Assembly (NCBI GenBank): GCA_947498155.1
Contig: CANMJD010000004.1
Span: forward strand, 149,190 to 213,189
DNA length: 64,000 nucleotides
Source: an uncultured Pseudoruegeria sp.
GTDB lineage: Bacteria > Pseudomonadota > Alphaproteobacteria > Rhodobacterales > Rhodobacteraceae
Direction of reading: 5' to 3'
The first letter of the stretch is position 1, and the number at the start of each line of letters is the position of its first letter. The notes beneath the pieces were generated by a model, which saw only the letters and a program-made list of their open reading frames with translations, had not been told where the DNA came from and did not search any database. Made by a program: the position numbers and the translations under genes. This document shows, piece after piece, positions 1-6,889 of this stretch.

Positions 1-322
1 CGGGGTTCGTATCCTTGGGGCCGAGGACAGCAAGTTCTGGCATGACCACAAAGGCGCCAAGCTGAATGCGATCCGCACCCGTAAAGGGATAGAAGAGGCC
101 GACGTAGTGGTCGTGCGCTTTGGCGAGAAATACAAACAGTGGAATGCGGCCTTTGATGCTGGTTATGCGGCGGCCTTGGGGAAATCCCTTATCGTGATGC
201 ATGGTGCTGATCATCAACATGCGCTCAAGGAAGTAGATGCCGCCGCATTGGCTGTGGCCGAAACACCTGCCCAGGTAGTGCAGATGCTTCGCTATGTTCT
301 GACAGGCGCCTTGCCTGCCTAA
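1..322 (+). CDS. YtoQ family protein (C-terminal part)
   Basis: The reading frame is open from base 2 of the window to the stop at 322, so the start lies outside and about 106 residues are visible. Residues such as FWHDHKGAKLNAIRTRK and the GEKYKQWNAAFDAGYAAALGK stretch look like the YtoQ family, proteins of about 150 residues whose fold resembles nucleoside deoxyribosyltransferases; their reaction is not established as far as I know. About two thirds of a normal family member is present. The stop overlaps by 4 bases the end of the convergent glutathione transferase gene. An internal GTG at 107 is not a credible start because family sequence continues upstream of it. Confidence 0.75.
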   Translation, partial: GVRILGAEDSKFWHDHKGAKLNAIRTRKGIEEADVVVVRFGEKYKQWNAAFDAGYAAALGKSLIVMHGADHQHALKEVDAAALAVAETPAQVVQMLRYVLTGALPA

Positions 323-1020
323 TCCCGCGCTGGCACGTTCAACCCGCGCTGGACGGCGGGTCGAGCCAGAAACCGATCCAAATAGGCGCTGACGTTTTTG
401 GTCTTGTCCAGTCCGATCAAATCACCGACCGCATAGAAGTCGCGGGCGGCGCGTATCCAAGGGGCGATGGCGATATCCGCAATCGAATACGCGCCCGCCA
501 CCCAATCGTTGCCCTCAAGTTGTTGGTCCAATACCTTCAGCAGCCGTGCGCCTTCGGCACTGTAGCGCTCTCGCGGACGCGGGTCTTCGATCTCTTTGCC
601 GGCAAATTTGGTAAAATATCCCAATTGTCCAAACATTGGCCCCAGGCCGCCCATTTGAAACATTAACCACTGCAACACCTTATAGCGCTCGGCCGCCGCC
701 TCCGGTAATAGCATGCCCGACTTTTCCGCAAGATAGATCAGGATCGCACCGCTTTCAAACAGGGCAACCGGAGCACCATCTGGCCCATTGGGGTCAATAA
801 TGGCGGGAATTTTATTGTTGGGATTTAGCGACAGGAAAGCATCGCTGGTTTGCTCGTTCTTTGCAAAAGACACCAGATGCGGGTCATAGGCCAACCCCAT
901 TTCTTCAAGTGCAATAGAAATTTTGATCCCGTTCGGGGTTGGAACGGAATAGAGCTGAATGGCCTCAGGGTTAACGGGGGGCCAACGCTTGGTAATCGGA
1001 AATTCTGAAAGCTGTGTCAT
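319..1020 (-). CDS. Glutathione S-transferase (YghU/YfcG-like)
   Basis: 233-residue soluble protein. The N-terminal thioredoxin-like half carries SVPTPNGIKISIALEEMG and NPNNKIPAIIDP, typical of the Nu-class/YfcG-YghU glutathione transferases, and the all-helical C-terminal half follows. Members have glutathione-dependent disulfide reductase or peroxidase activity; the substrate here is unknown. The ATG at 1020 is chosen because AAAGGA lies just upstream and the homology starts there; the frame stays open to 1098 without a better start. The Shine-Dalgarno lies in one arm of a perfect 12-bp inverted repeat. It is followed by the convergent YtoQ gene. Confidence 0.88.
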   Translation of the reverse strand: MTQLSEFPITKRWPPVNPEAIQLYSVPTPNGIKISIALEEMGLAYDPHLVSFAKNEQTSDAFLSLNPNNKIPAIIDPNGPDGAPVALFESGAILIYLAEKSGMLLPEAAAERYKVLQWLMFQMGGLGPMFGQLGYFTKFAGKEIEDPRPRERYSAEGARLLKVLDQQLEGNDWVAGAYSIADIAIAPWIRAARDFYAVGDLIGLDKTKNVSAYLDRFLARPAVQRGLNVPARD

Positions 1021-1027
1021 ATGGTGT

Positions 1028-1065
1028 CCTTTTGTCTGCACACTATCTAAGCAGCAGACAAAAGG
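1028..1065. repeat. Perfect 12-bp inverted repeat covering the GST ribosome-binding site
   Basis: CCTTTTGTCTGC at 1028-1039 is repeated in inverse as GCAGACAAAAGG at 1054-1065, with a 14-base spacer. In the transcript of the GST gene the arm at 1028-1039 contains the AAAGG of its Shine-Dalgarno, 7 bases before the ATG at 1020. The repeat could be a regulator-binding palindrome in DNA or an RNA hairpin that hides the ribosome-binding site; the sequence alone does not decide. Confidence 0.6.
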
Positions 1066-1133
1066 TTTGAAGGTCAAATCCGGTCGGTCATTGTGCACAG
1101 GTTCTGTGCAAAAATATCCAAGTCAGATTTTGA

Positions 1134-2252
1134 TCAGGATCTCAGCGCGATTGTCGGGGACACCGTATCCATACCAAGCGCCTTGCCCACAGCATAATAG
1201 GTCAACTGTCCCGCATGCACGTTAAGTCCGTTCAGCAAATGTGGGTCCTCTTCGCAGGCCTTTCGCCAGCCTTTGTCTGCCAATGCCAGCATGAACGGCA
1301 TGGTCGCGTTGGACAGTGCGATGGTGGAGGTCCGCGCCACAGCACCGGGCATGTTGGCGACACAATAATGCATGATGCCATCGACATCATAAATCGGGTC
1401 CTGATGGGTCGTGGCTTTGGAGGTCTCAAAACAGCCCCCCTGATCGATGGCGACATCGACGATTGCCGCCCCCGGCTTCATCTCGGAGAGTTGAGCGCGG
1501 CTGACCAGTTTGGGTGCCGCCGCCCCGGGAATAAGCACCGCACCAATGACCATATCGGCCTCGCGCACCAGTTCTGCCGTGGTATCCGCCGACGCATAGC
1601 GATTGCGAAAATCGCGCGAAAACACATCATCCAGATACCGCAGGCGCGGCAGGCTGCGATCCAGCACAGTGACATCGGCCCCCATGCCCGCAGCGATCCG
1701 TGCCGCATGGGTGCCGACAACACCACCACCGATCACCAGCACTTTGGCGGGGCCCACGCCCGGTACGCCGCCAAGCAAAACCCCGCGCCCGCCGTTGGCT
1801 TTTTGCAGGGTCCAAGCACCCACTTGTGGCGCAAGGCGTCCCGCGACTTCTGACATTGGGGCCAACAAAGGTAAGCCACCCTGCGCATCGGTCACGGTTT
1901 CATAGGCAATGGCCGTGCAGCCGCTGGCCAGCAAATCCTTGGTCTGGGCAGGGTCCGGGGCAAGGTGCAGATAGGTGAACAGCAGCTGACCCTCGCGCAG
2001 CATGGCCCGCTCGACCGCCTGTGGTTCCTTAACCTTGACGATCATATCGGCGGCCGCAAACACCTCGGCAGCGGTCTCAAGCAGCGCAGCGCCAGCGGTG
2101 GTATAATCGTCATCGGTAAATCCGGCACCAAGTCCGGCACCGGTTTGTACCACGACACTATGACCGTGGTTAACGGCTTCTCGGGCTGCGGCGGGTGTTA
2201 GTCCGACGCGGAACTCTTGGGGTTTTATTTCTGTGGGGCATCCGATTTTCAT
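1134..2252 (-). CDS. ald: Alanine dehydrogenase
   Basis: 372-residue cytoplasmic enzyme (the family is usually 371) that interconverts L-alanine and pyruvate plus ammonia with NAD+. The N-terminus MKIGCPTEIKPQEFRVGLTP, the substrate-binding region near residue 75 (VKVKEPQAVE), the Rossmann glycine motif VIGGGVVG near 175, and the SNATMPFMLAL segment near 315 are all family features. An Lrp/AsnC regulator is transcribed divergently 139 bases away, an arrangement well known for ald in Rhizobiales and Rhodobacterales, so amino-acid-responsive activation by that regulator is likely. GAGAGAG precedes the ATG. Confidence 0.96.
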   Translation of the reverse strand: MKIGCPTEIKPQEFRVGLTPAAAREAVNHGHSVVVQTGAGLGAGFTDDDYTTAGAALLETAAEVFAAADMIVKVKEPQAVERAMLREGQLLFTYLHLAPDPAQTKDLLASGCTAIAYETVTDAQGGLPLLAPMSEVAGRLAPQVGAWTLQKANGGRGVLLGGVPGVGPAKVLVIGGGVVGTHAARIAAGMGADVTVLDRSLPRLRYLDDVFSRDFRNRYASADTTAELVREADMVIGAVLIPGAAAPKLVSRAQLSEMKPGAAIVDVAIDQGGCFETSKATTHQDPIYDVDGIMHYCVANMPGAVARTSTIALSNATMPFMLALADKGWRKACEEDPHLLNGLNVHAGQLTYYAVGKALGMDTVSPTIALRS

Positions 2253-2336
2253 GGCAAGCTCTCTCCTTCTCCCATTGATGTCAGGCTACAGGTGGCTTCT
2301 CGAAATTGGCTCTGTATTTCTGCCTCAAAAGGATTA

Positions 2337-2350
2337 TTCTTTCGAAGGAA
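2337..2350. promoter_or_regulatory. Candidate Lrp-type operator between ald and its regulator
   Basis: TTCTTTCGAAGGAA is an imperfect palindrome (TTC-N-TTCGAA-N-GAA) in the 139-base divergent intergenic region. Lrp/AsnC proteins bind loosely palindromic AT-rich sites, so this is a reasonable target for the neighbouring regulator. No matching second site was found, and promoter boxes are not clear. Confidence 0.35.
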
Positions 2351-2391
2351 CCACGACGTTTTAACAATTTTGCAAGGGAATCTACGAAGAT

Positions 2392-2850
2392 ATGGAGCTG
2401 GACAGCATAGATCGTCGAATCCTGCGGGAACTGCAAAAGACCGGGCGCATCTCAAATGCGGATTTGGCCGAAAAGATTAATCTCTCCGCCTCTGCTTGCC
2501 ATCGCCGGGTGCAACGACTGGAAAGCGAAGGCTTCATAAAGGATTATGTTGCGCTGCTGGACACACGCAAACTGGGCCGTCCTTCTACCATTTTTGTTGA
2601 AATAACCCTATCGGGTCAAGCCGACGAAGTACTGGAAGCCTTTGAACGCGAAGTCGCAAAAGTGCCGGATGTGTTAGAGTGCCATCTGATGGCGGGTACG
2701 GCGGATTACATCCTGAAAGTTGTGGCCGCAGATACGGAAGATTTTGCCCAAATCCACCGCCGCTATCTGGCCCGCCTGCCCGGTGTGGCGCAGATGCAAT
2801 CCTCGTTTGCCTTGCGCACCGTGTTCAAAACCACCGCACTGCCGGTTTAG
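2392..2850 (+). CDS. Lrp/AsnC family transcriptional regulator
   Basis: 152 residues, the normal length for the family. The N-terminal winged helix-turn-helix has LDSIDRRILRELQKTGRISNADLA and LSASACHRRVQRLE; a C-terminal RAM ligand-binding domain (about residues 68-145) contains PDVLECHLMAGTADYILKV. It is divergent from ald and is inferred to control that gene in response to alanine or a related amino acid, like AldR or Lrp-type activators of ald elsewhere. The ATG at 2392 immediately precedes the conserved ELDSIDRRIL start. Confidence 0.93.
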   Translation: MELDSIDRRILRELQKTGRISNADLAEKINLSASACHRRVQRLESEGFIKDYVALLDTRKLGRPSTIFVEITLSGQADEVLEAFEREVAKVPDVLECHLMAGTADYILKVVAADTEDFAQIHRRYLARLPGVAQMQSSFALRTVFKTTALPV

Positions 2851-2862
2851 GGTGCCGCTAGG

Positions 2863-3471
2863 CTACCACATGGATTTGGCGGCGCGCTCCGGCCAGGCCT
2901 GATCATAGCTTGCCCCATCAAAGCTGCCCTTGGTCATCTCGGTCAGCAGATCGCCTGCCGTGGGCAGACCCTGACTTTGGTCGTCGCCGGACCATAAAGC
3001 AGAGCGTAGAAGTGCGCGGGCGCATTGGAAATAGATTTCCTGAATAGAGATCACCGTCACGCTGCGGGGCAGTTTGCCGTCGCGTTCATAACGCGCCAGT
3101 AATGCCTGATCCGCGCTCAGGACAGCCCGCCCGTTCACCCGCACCACATTGCTCGATCCGGTGATCATGAAGGTTAACGATACCCGATCATCGGCCAGAA
3201 TATTGCGTAAGGAATCGATCCGGTTGTTGCCGTGCCAATCCGGTAGCGCCAGCGTGCCGGGGTCAAGTTCATGCACCACGGGGCCTTCATCGCCGCGCGG
3301 CGAGCAATCCGTGCCATCCGGTCCCACCGTTGACAGCAGGCAAAACCGGCTGCGGTTAATCCATGCCCGATAGCCCGGCGTCAGCCGCTTGGCGACCTTA
3401 AGCAGCGATGCTTCGGCAGGGGTGCCATAGAGGGCTTCGAGCTCAGCCAGCGTATTAATCTTTTGCATCAT
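2863..3471 (-). CDS. Pyridoxamine 5'-phosphate oxidase-like FMN flavoprotein
   Basis: 202-residue protein with the split-barrel PPOX fold: FCLLSTVGPDGTDCSPRGDE forms the first beta strands, and NNRIDSLRNILADDRVSLTF the phosphate-binding region. It matches the MSMEG_1061-type group of FMN-dependent PPOX proteins, whose substrate is unknown; it is not true PdxH. The ATG at 3471 follows GGACAGG and overlaps the end of plsC by 17 bases, so it is translated as the last gene of the ftsE-ftsX-plsC unit. A TTG three codons upstream is an alternative start. Confidence 0.8.
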   Translation of the reverse strand: MMQKINTLAELEALYGTPAEASLLKVAKRLTPGYRAWINRSRFCLLSTVGPDGTDCSPRGDEGPVVHELDPGTLALPDWHGNNRIDSLRNILADDRVSLTFMITGSSNVVRVNGRAVLSADQALLARYERDGKLPRSVTVISIQEIYFQCARALLRSALWSGDDQSQGLPTAGDLLTEMTKGSFDGASYDQAWPERAAKSMW

Positions 3472-4204
3472 CCTGTCCAATCTGAAAACCGGCCTCTGCC
3501 ATCAGACGATTGGAATGACTTTCAACCATTTCTTCCAGCGTGTGCATAAATTCTTCTTTAGAGAGGCCCTGCTCGATGCGCGGCAAAAACTCGACCACGG
3601 CCAGTCCGGGTTTGCGGTACACGCCATGGCGCGGCCAGAAAACGCCGACATTGGTTGCGGATGGCACACAGTCCTGACCGGTTTGGGTATAGAGCACCGC
3701 GGGGCCCACCTTATAGGGCAACATCGCCCCCGGAGCGACTCGGGTGCCTTGGGGATAGATGATCAACTGACCGGGCGTCTGCTTGCCGCTTTTGACCTGC
3801 GCCACCATATCCGAGATTGCCTTGCCGCGCTTGCCGCGGTCCACCGGCACACAGCCAATGCGCATCCCGTAATAGCCAAGGATCGGGGCCCACTTCAGTT
3901 GCTTTTTCATGATGAATTTCGGGCGCGGGGTTTCGCTTACGATCATGATAATATCAAGAAAGCTCTGATGTTTGGAGGCAATCAAAACCTCATCCGTTGG
4001 GATTTGCCCGCGAACTTCGGTTTTCAGGCCCAGCATCCAGCCCGCTGTCCAGCGCACGTAGCGGCACCATGTGTGGATACCGTGAAACGCCCATTCCTGT
4101 TTCCAGATCGCTAAGGGCGTAAAGAAAATCGCCATCAGAAACATCATCAGATAAATCTGGAACGAAAAGAACAAAGAACGCAGCCAGCGCCAAGCATAAG
4201 CCAT
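3455..4204 (-). CDS. plsC: 1-acyl-sn-glycerol-3-phosphate acyltransferase
   Basis: 249 residues. It acylates lysophosphatidic acid to phosphatidic acid at the inner membrane. An N-terminal hydrophobic stretch (about residues 10-30) precedes the acyltransferase motif I, SKHQSFLDI (HX4D replaced by HQSFLD, the usual NH/KHXSXXD form), near residue 82, and the PQGT motif near residue 160 (IIYPQGTRVAPG). The ATG shares a base with the ftsX stop (TGATG), so translation is coupled to ftsX. The frame is open upstream to 4300, but only inside ftsX. Confidence 0.92.
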   Translation of the reverse strand: MAYAWRWLRSLFFSFQIYLMMFLMAIFFTPLAIWKQEWAFHGIHTWCRYVRWTAGWMLGLKTEVRGQIPTDEVLIASKHQSFLDIIMIVSETPRPKFIMKKQLKWAPILGYYGMRIGCVPVDRGKRGKAISDMVAQVKSGKQTPGQLIIYPQGTRVAPGAMLPYKVGPAVLYTQTGQDCVPSATNVGVFWPRHGVYRKPGLAVVEFLPRIEQGLSKEEFMHTLEEMVESHSNRLMAEAGFQIGQDDAKD

Positions 4205-5118
4205 CAGGAAATCTCCTTCAATGTGCGCAGGGCGGCGGTACGGGTCGCCCAGAAAGCCACAATAGCGACCAGAACAGGAATAATCAGCGGTAAAAACCAT
4301 TCGCCATTCTCAAATCCGAGGCCGGTCAGAAACCCGTCTTGGGTGGCATCTTGTGGCACAAACATAACCGCAAGCACCGCAAGTGCTGTTCCAATCGCCG
4401 CGCCGGTCAGGGCGCGCAGGGTAAAGCGCCGCACGAAGGCCCGCGCGATATAGATGTCGCGCGCGCCGACCAAACGCATAACCTGAATGACTTTGCCATT
4501 GGCAGAAAGGGCGGCGTTGGCGGCCAAAGTGATCATCACCGCAGTGGTCAACCCGATCAAAGCGAGCGAGACCACGCCAAGCATCCGCAACCGATCCGCT
4601 GCCTGCACCAGCGGTTCGCGCCAGCGGGCATGGTCATCCAGAACCGCACCGGGGACTTCGGCAGCCAATCGCTGACGCAAACCCTCGGCATCCATACCAC
4701 CGTCGCCGCCTTCTTCGATTTCGATCAACTGTGGCAAAGGCAGGTGTTCAATCGGCAAATCCGGCCCGAACCAAGGCGATAGCAATTCGCGCTGCTCGTC
4801 AGCATTCAGCACGCGGGCCAGACTCACCCCCGGTGTGGTGCGCAGCACTTTTAGGGCGGCTTCGGTTTGGGCATCGACCTGACCTTCGGGCGCAGAAATG
4901 CGAATGGTCGAGGTCCGCGCCAGTTCTGATGACCAGCGTTCGGCGATGCGGTCTGTGGTCAGCGACAGCGCAAGGGCAAAGACAGCCAGAAACGACATGG
5001 CCGCCGCCGCAAATACGGTCAGGCTGGCGGTAAATCCGGTGGGGGGTACGGCGCGATCTGCTTGCACATCGCCCAGGAGAAACCCGCGAAAGGAAGCAAT
5101 AGAAACGCGATCGCTCAT
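4204..5118 (-). CDS. ftsX: Cell division ABC transporter permease-like protein FtsX
   Basis: 304 residues. One N-terminal membrane segment (about 28-50), a periplasmic domain of about 120 residues, then three membrane segments near 175-200, 225-250 and 270-295: the FtsX topology. It works with FtsE at the divisome to activate peptidoglycan hydrolases; it is not a transporter. Sequence in the C-terminal half (VIQVMRLVGARDIYIARAF, RTLKEIS) is family-typical. The start overlaps the ftsE stop by 4 bases and the stop overlaps the plsC start. Confidence 0.93.
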   Translation of the reverse strand: MSDRVSIASFRGFLLGDVQADRAVPPTGFTASLTVFAAAAMSFLAVFALALSLTTDRIAERWSSELARTSTIRISAPEGQVDAQTEAALKVLRTTPGVSLARVLNADEQRELLSPWFGPDLPIEHLPLPQLIEIEEGGDGGMDAEGLRQRLAAEVPGAVLDDHARWREPLVQAADRLRMLGVVSLALIGLTTAVMITLAANAALSANGKVIQVMRLVGARDIYIARAFVRRFTLRALTGAAIGTALAVLAVMFVPQDATQDGFLTGLGFENGEWFLPLIIPVLVAIVAFWATRTAALRTLKEIS

Positions 5119-5792
5119 AGGTCCGCTCCTGCGGTTTTCAGGGTGCGGTCGGCAAAGCGCAAGGTGCGCGTGCTGACCTGCTTTTTGGCGGCACGGATCA
5201 GGTTCAGATCATGGGTGGCCACCATGATAGCCGTGCCCATTTTGTTCAATTCTACCAGCAAAGACAGTAGTTTCTGGCTCATCTCCCAATCGACATTTCC
5301 GGTTGGCTCATCGGCTAGAATAATATCCGGCGCATTGATCACCGCCCGTGCCAAAGCCGCACGCTGACGTTCGCCTCCCGACAGTTCCGGCGGGCGGCGG
5401 TTGGCCTGTTCGCTTAAGCCGACCCACGTCAGCAAGGCGTTCAAGTCTTCACGGGCGCTATCGGGGTCTTTGCCCCCCACCGTCAACGGCAGGGCGACGT
5501 TTTCAATCAGCGGTAAGTGGTCCAGAAACTGACAATCTTGATGCACGATGCCGATCCGGGCCCGGTTTTTGGCGACCTCATCGCGGTTCATATCCCGAGG
5601 GTCACGGCCGAAAACCTTGACCTGACCGGAAGTGGCCTGCAATTGCATATAGCATAGTTTGAGAAAAGTGGTCTTTCCGGCGCCGGACGGGCCGGTCAGA
5701 AAATGGAACGATCCCGGCTCTAGTGACAGGCTCACATCGGAAAAGAGCTCTCGCCCACTGTAGCTGTAGGCCACGCTCTGCAGGTCAATCAC
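5115..5792 (-). CDS. ftsE: Cell division ATP-binding protein FtsE
   Basis: 225-residue ABC ATPase. Walker A GPSGAGKTT (about 34-42), signature LSGGERQR near 137, Walker B IILADEPTGNVD near 157 and the switch His in VATHDLNL near 194. The EPTGNVD wording and the 225-residue length fit FtsE, and ftsX follows with a 4-base overlap. It is the first gene of ftsE-ftsX-plsC-PPOX and is transcribed away from the zinc-ribbon protein across a 164-base spacer that should hold both promoters; I could not place their boxes with confidence. Confidence 0.94.
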   Translation of the reverse strand: MIDLQSVAYSYSGRELFSDVSLSLEPGSFHFLTGPSGAGKTTFLKLCYMQLQATSGQVKVFGRDPRDMNRDEVAKNRARIGIVHQDCQFLDHLPLIENVALPLTVGGKDPDSAREDLNALLTWVGLSEQANRRPPELSGGERQRAALARAVINAPDIILADEPTGNVDWEMSQKLLSLLVELNKMGTAIMVATHDLNLIRAAKKQVSTRTLRFADRTLKTAGADL

Positions 5793-5956
5793 ACCCGAAC
5801 ACTCCTTTTGAATCTGCGACAGTTTTGCCGAACCCTGAGACAGGATTCAATGCACTCTATTGCAAAAGCTTTGAAAATCTGCAGGCCTTTGATAGGATTG
5901 GTGGAAATTGGGACCAATGACAAGAATAACTCCGCCAAGCGGAGAGTGGGGGCACG

Positions 5957-6886
5957 ATGCGGCTGATTTGCCCAAATTGTGATGCGCAATACGAAGTGGA
6001 TGACGCGGTCATTCCCGACGGTGGTCGGGATGTGCAGTGCTCCAACTGTGGCCACACGTGGTTTCAGGAACCAAACAAGCTTGAGGACGACGGGTTTGAC
6101 GCTGTGCCCGAACCGGCATGGCAAGAGCATGACCGCCAAGAATCATCAGAAGAGAGCACCGATCCCGACGCGCCTGACCAAGATGATGAGGCCGATGCCC
6201 ATGACGGGGATGACGCGGACGAAGGGGCCTTTGAGGCCGCCGCTGACGGTTCTGACCCTGAGGATGAGCCTGTCGACGAGGAATTTGAAAACCAGACCGG
6301 CGCGCCCGGTCAAAGTGTTCTGGCCCGCCGTCAAAAGGTTCTGGACGAAAGCATTCTTGGCATCCTGAAAGAAGAAGCCGAGCGTGAAACGCTGGCGCGG
6401 CAACGCGACAGCGGTAGCCTTGAAACGCAGGCTGATCTGGGCCTGCAAGACCCGCCGCAACCACAAGCCCCAGCAGACCCGCCCCCGGTTCAGGAACGCA
6501 CAGCCCGCTTGCGCGGCATCGAGCCAGACATGCCGGACACCATTGACCCGACCCGCCGCGATCTGTTGCCTGACATCGAGGATATCAATTCCTCTCTGCA
6601 ATCGACTTCTGAACGCGACGGGGTACCGCCCACCACCGATGAGGTCGAAGCACAGGAAAAATCGCAACGACGGGGGTTCCGCTTTGGGTTCAGCCTGATG
6701 ATCCTGCTGATCATTGTGCTTATTTTAGCCTATGCCTATGCGCCGAAAGTCGTTGAAACCGTGCCGCAATCCGAAGAGGTCATGGGCCAATATGTTGATC
6801 TGGTTAATCAGGGACGCATCAGCCTTAATGAGGTCGTGTCCAAGGTGACCGACTATATCGCGAACCTCAGCGCAGCCGATCCCTAG
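5957..6886 (+). CDS. MJ0042-type zinc-ribbon, acidic single-pass membrane protein
   Basis: 309 residues. The first 37 form an MJ0042 zinc finger with two CX2C pairs (CPNC at 5-8, CSNC at 28-31). A long acidic, disordered, Asp/Glu-rich linker (about 40-230) leads to one membrane segment (about 237-258, FSLMILLIIVLILAYAYAP) and a short tail. This architecture is common in Rhodobacterales next to ftsE, often with no assigned function; the zinc ribbon would face the cytoplasm. GGAGAG lies upstream of the ATG. Its 3' end nearly meets the convergent DUF4175 gene. Confidence 0.85.
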   Translation: MRLICPNCDAQYEVDDAVIPDGGRDVQCSNCGHTWFQEPNKLEDDGFDAVPEPAWQEHDRQESSEESTDPDAPDQDDEADAHDGDDADEGAFEAAADGSDPEDEPVDEEFENQTGAPGQSVLARRQKVLDESILGILKEEAERETLARQRDSGSLETQADLGLQDPPQPQAPADPPPVQERTARLRGIEPDMPDTIDPTRRDLLPDIEDINSSLQSTSERDGVPPTTDEVEAQEKSQRRGFRFGFSLMILLIIVLILAYAYAPKVVETVPQSEEVMGQYVDLVNQGRISLNEVVSKVTDYIANLSAADP

Positions 6887-6889
6887 GCC

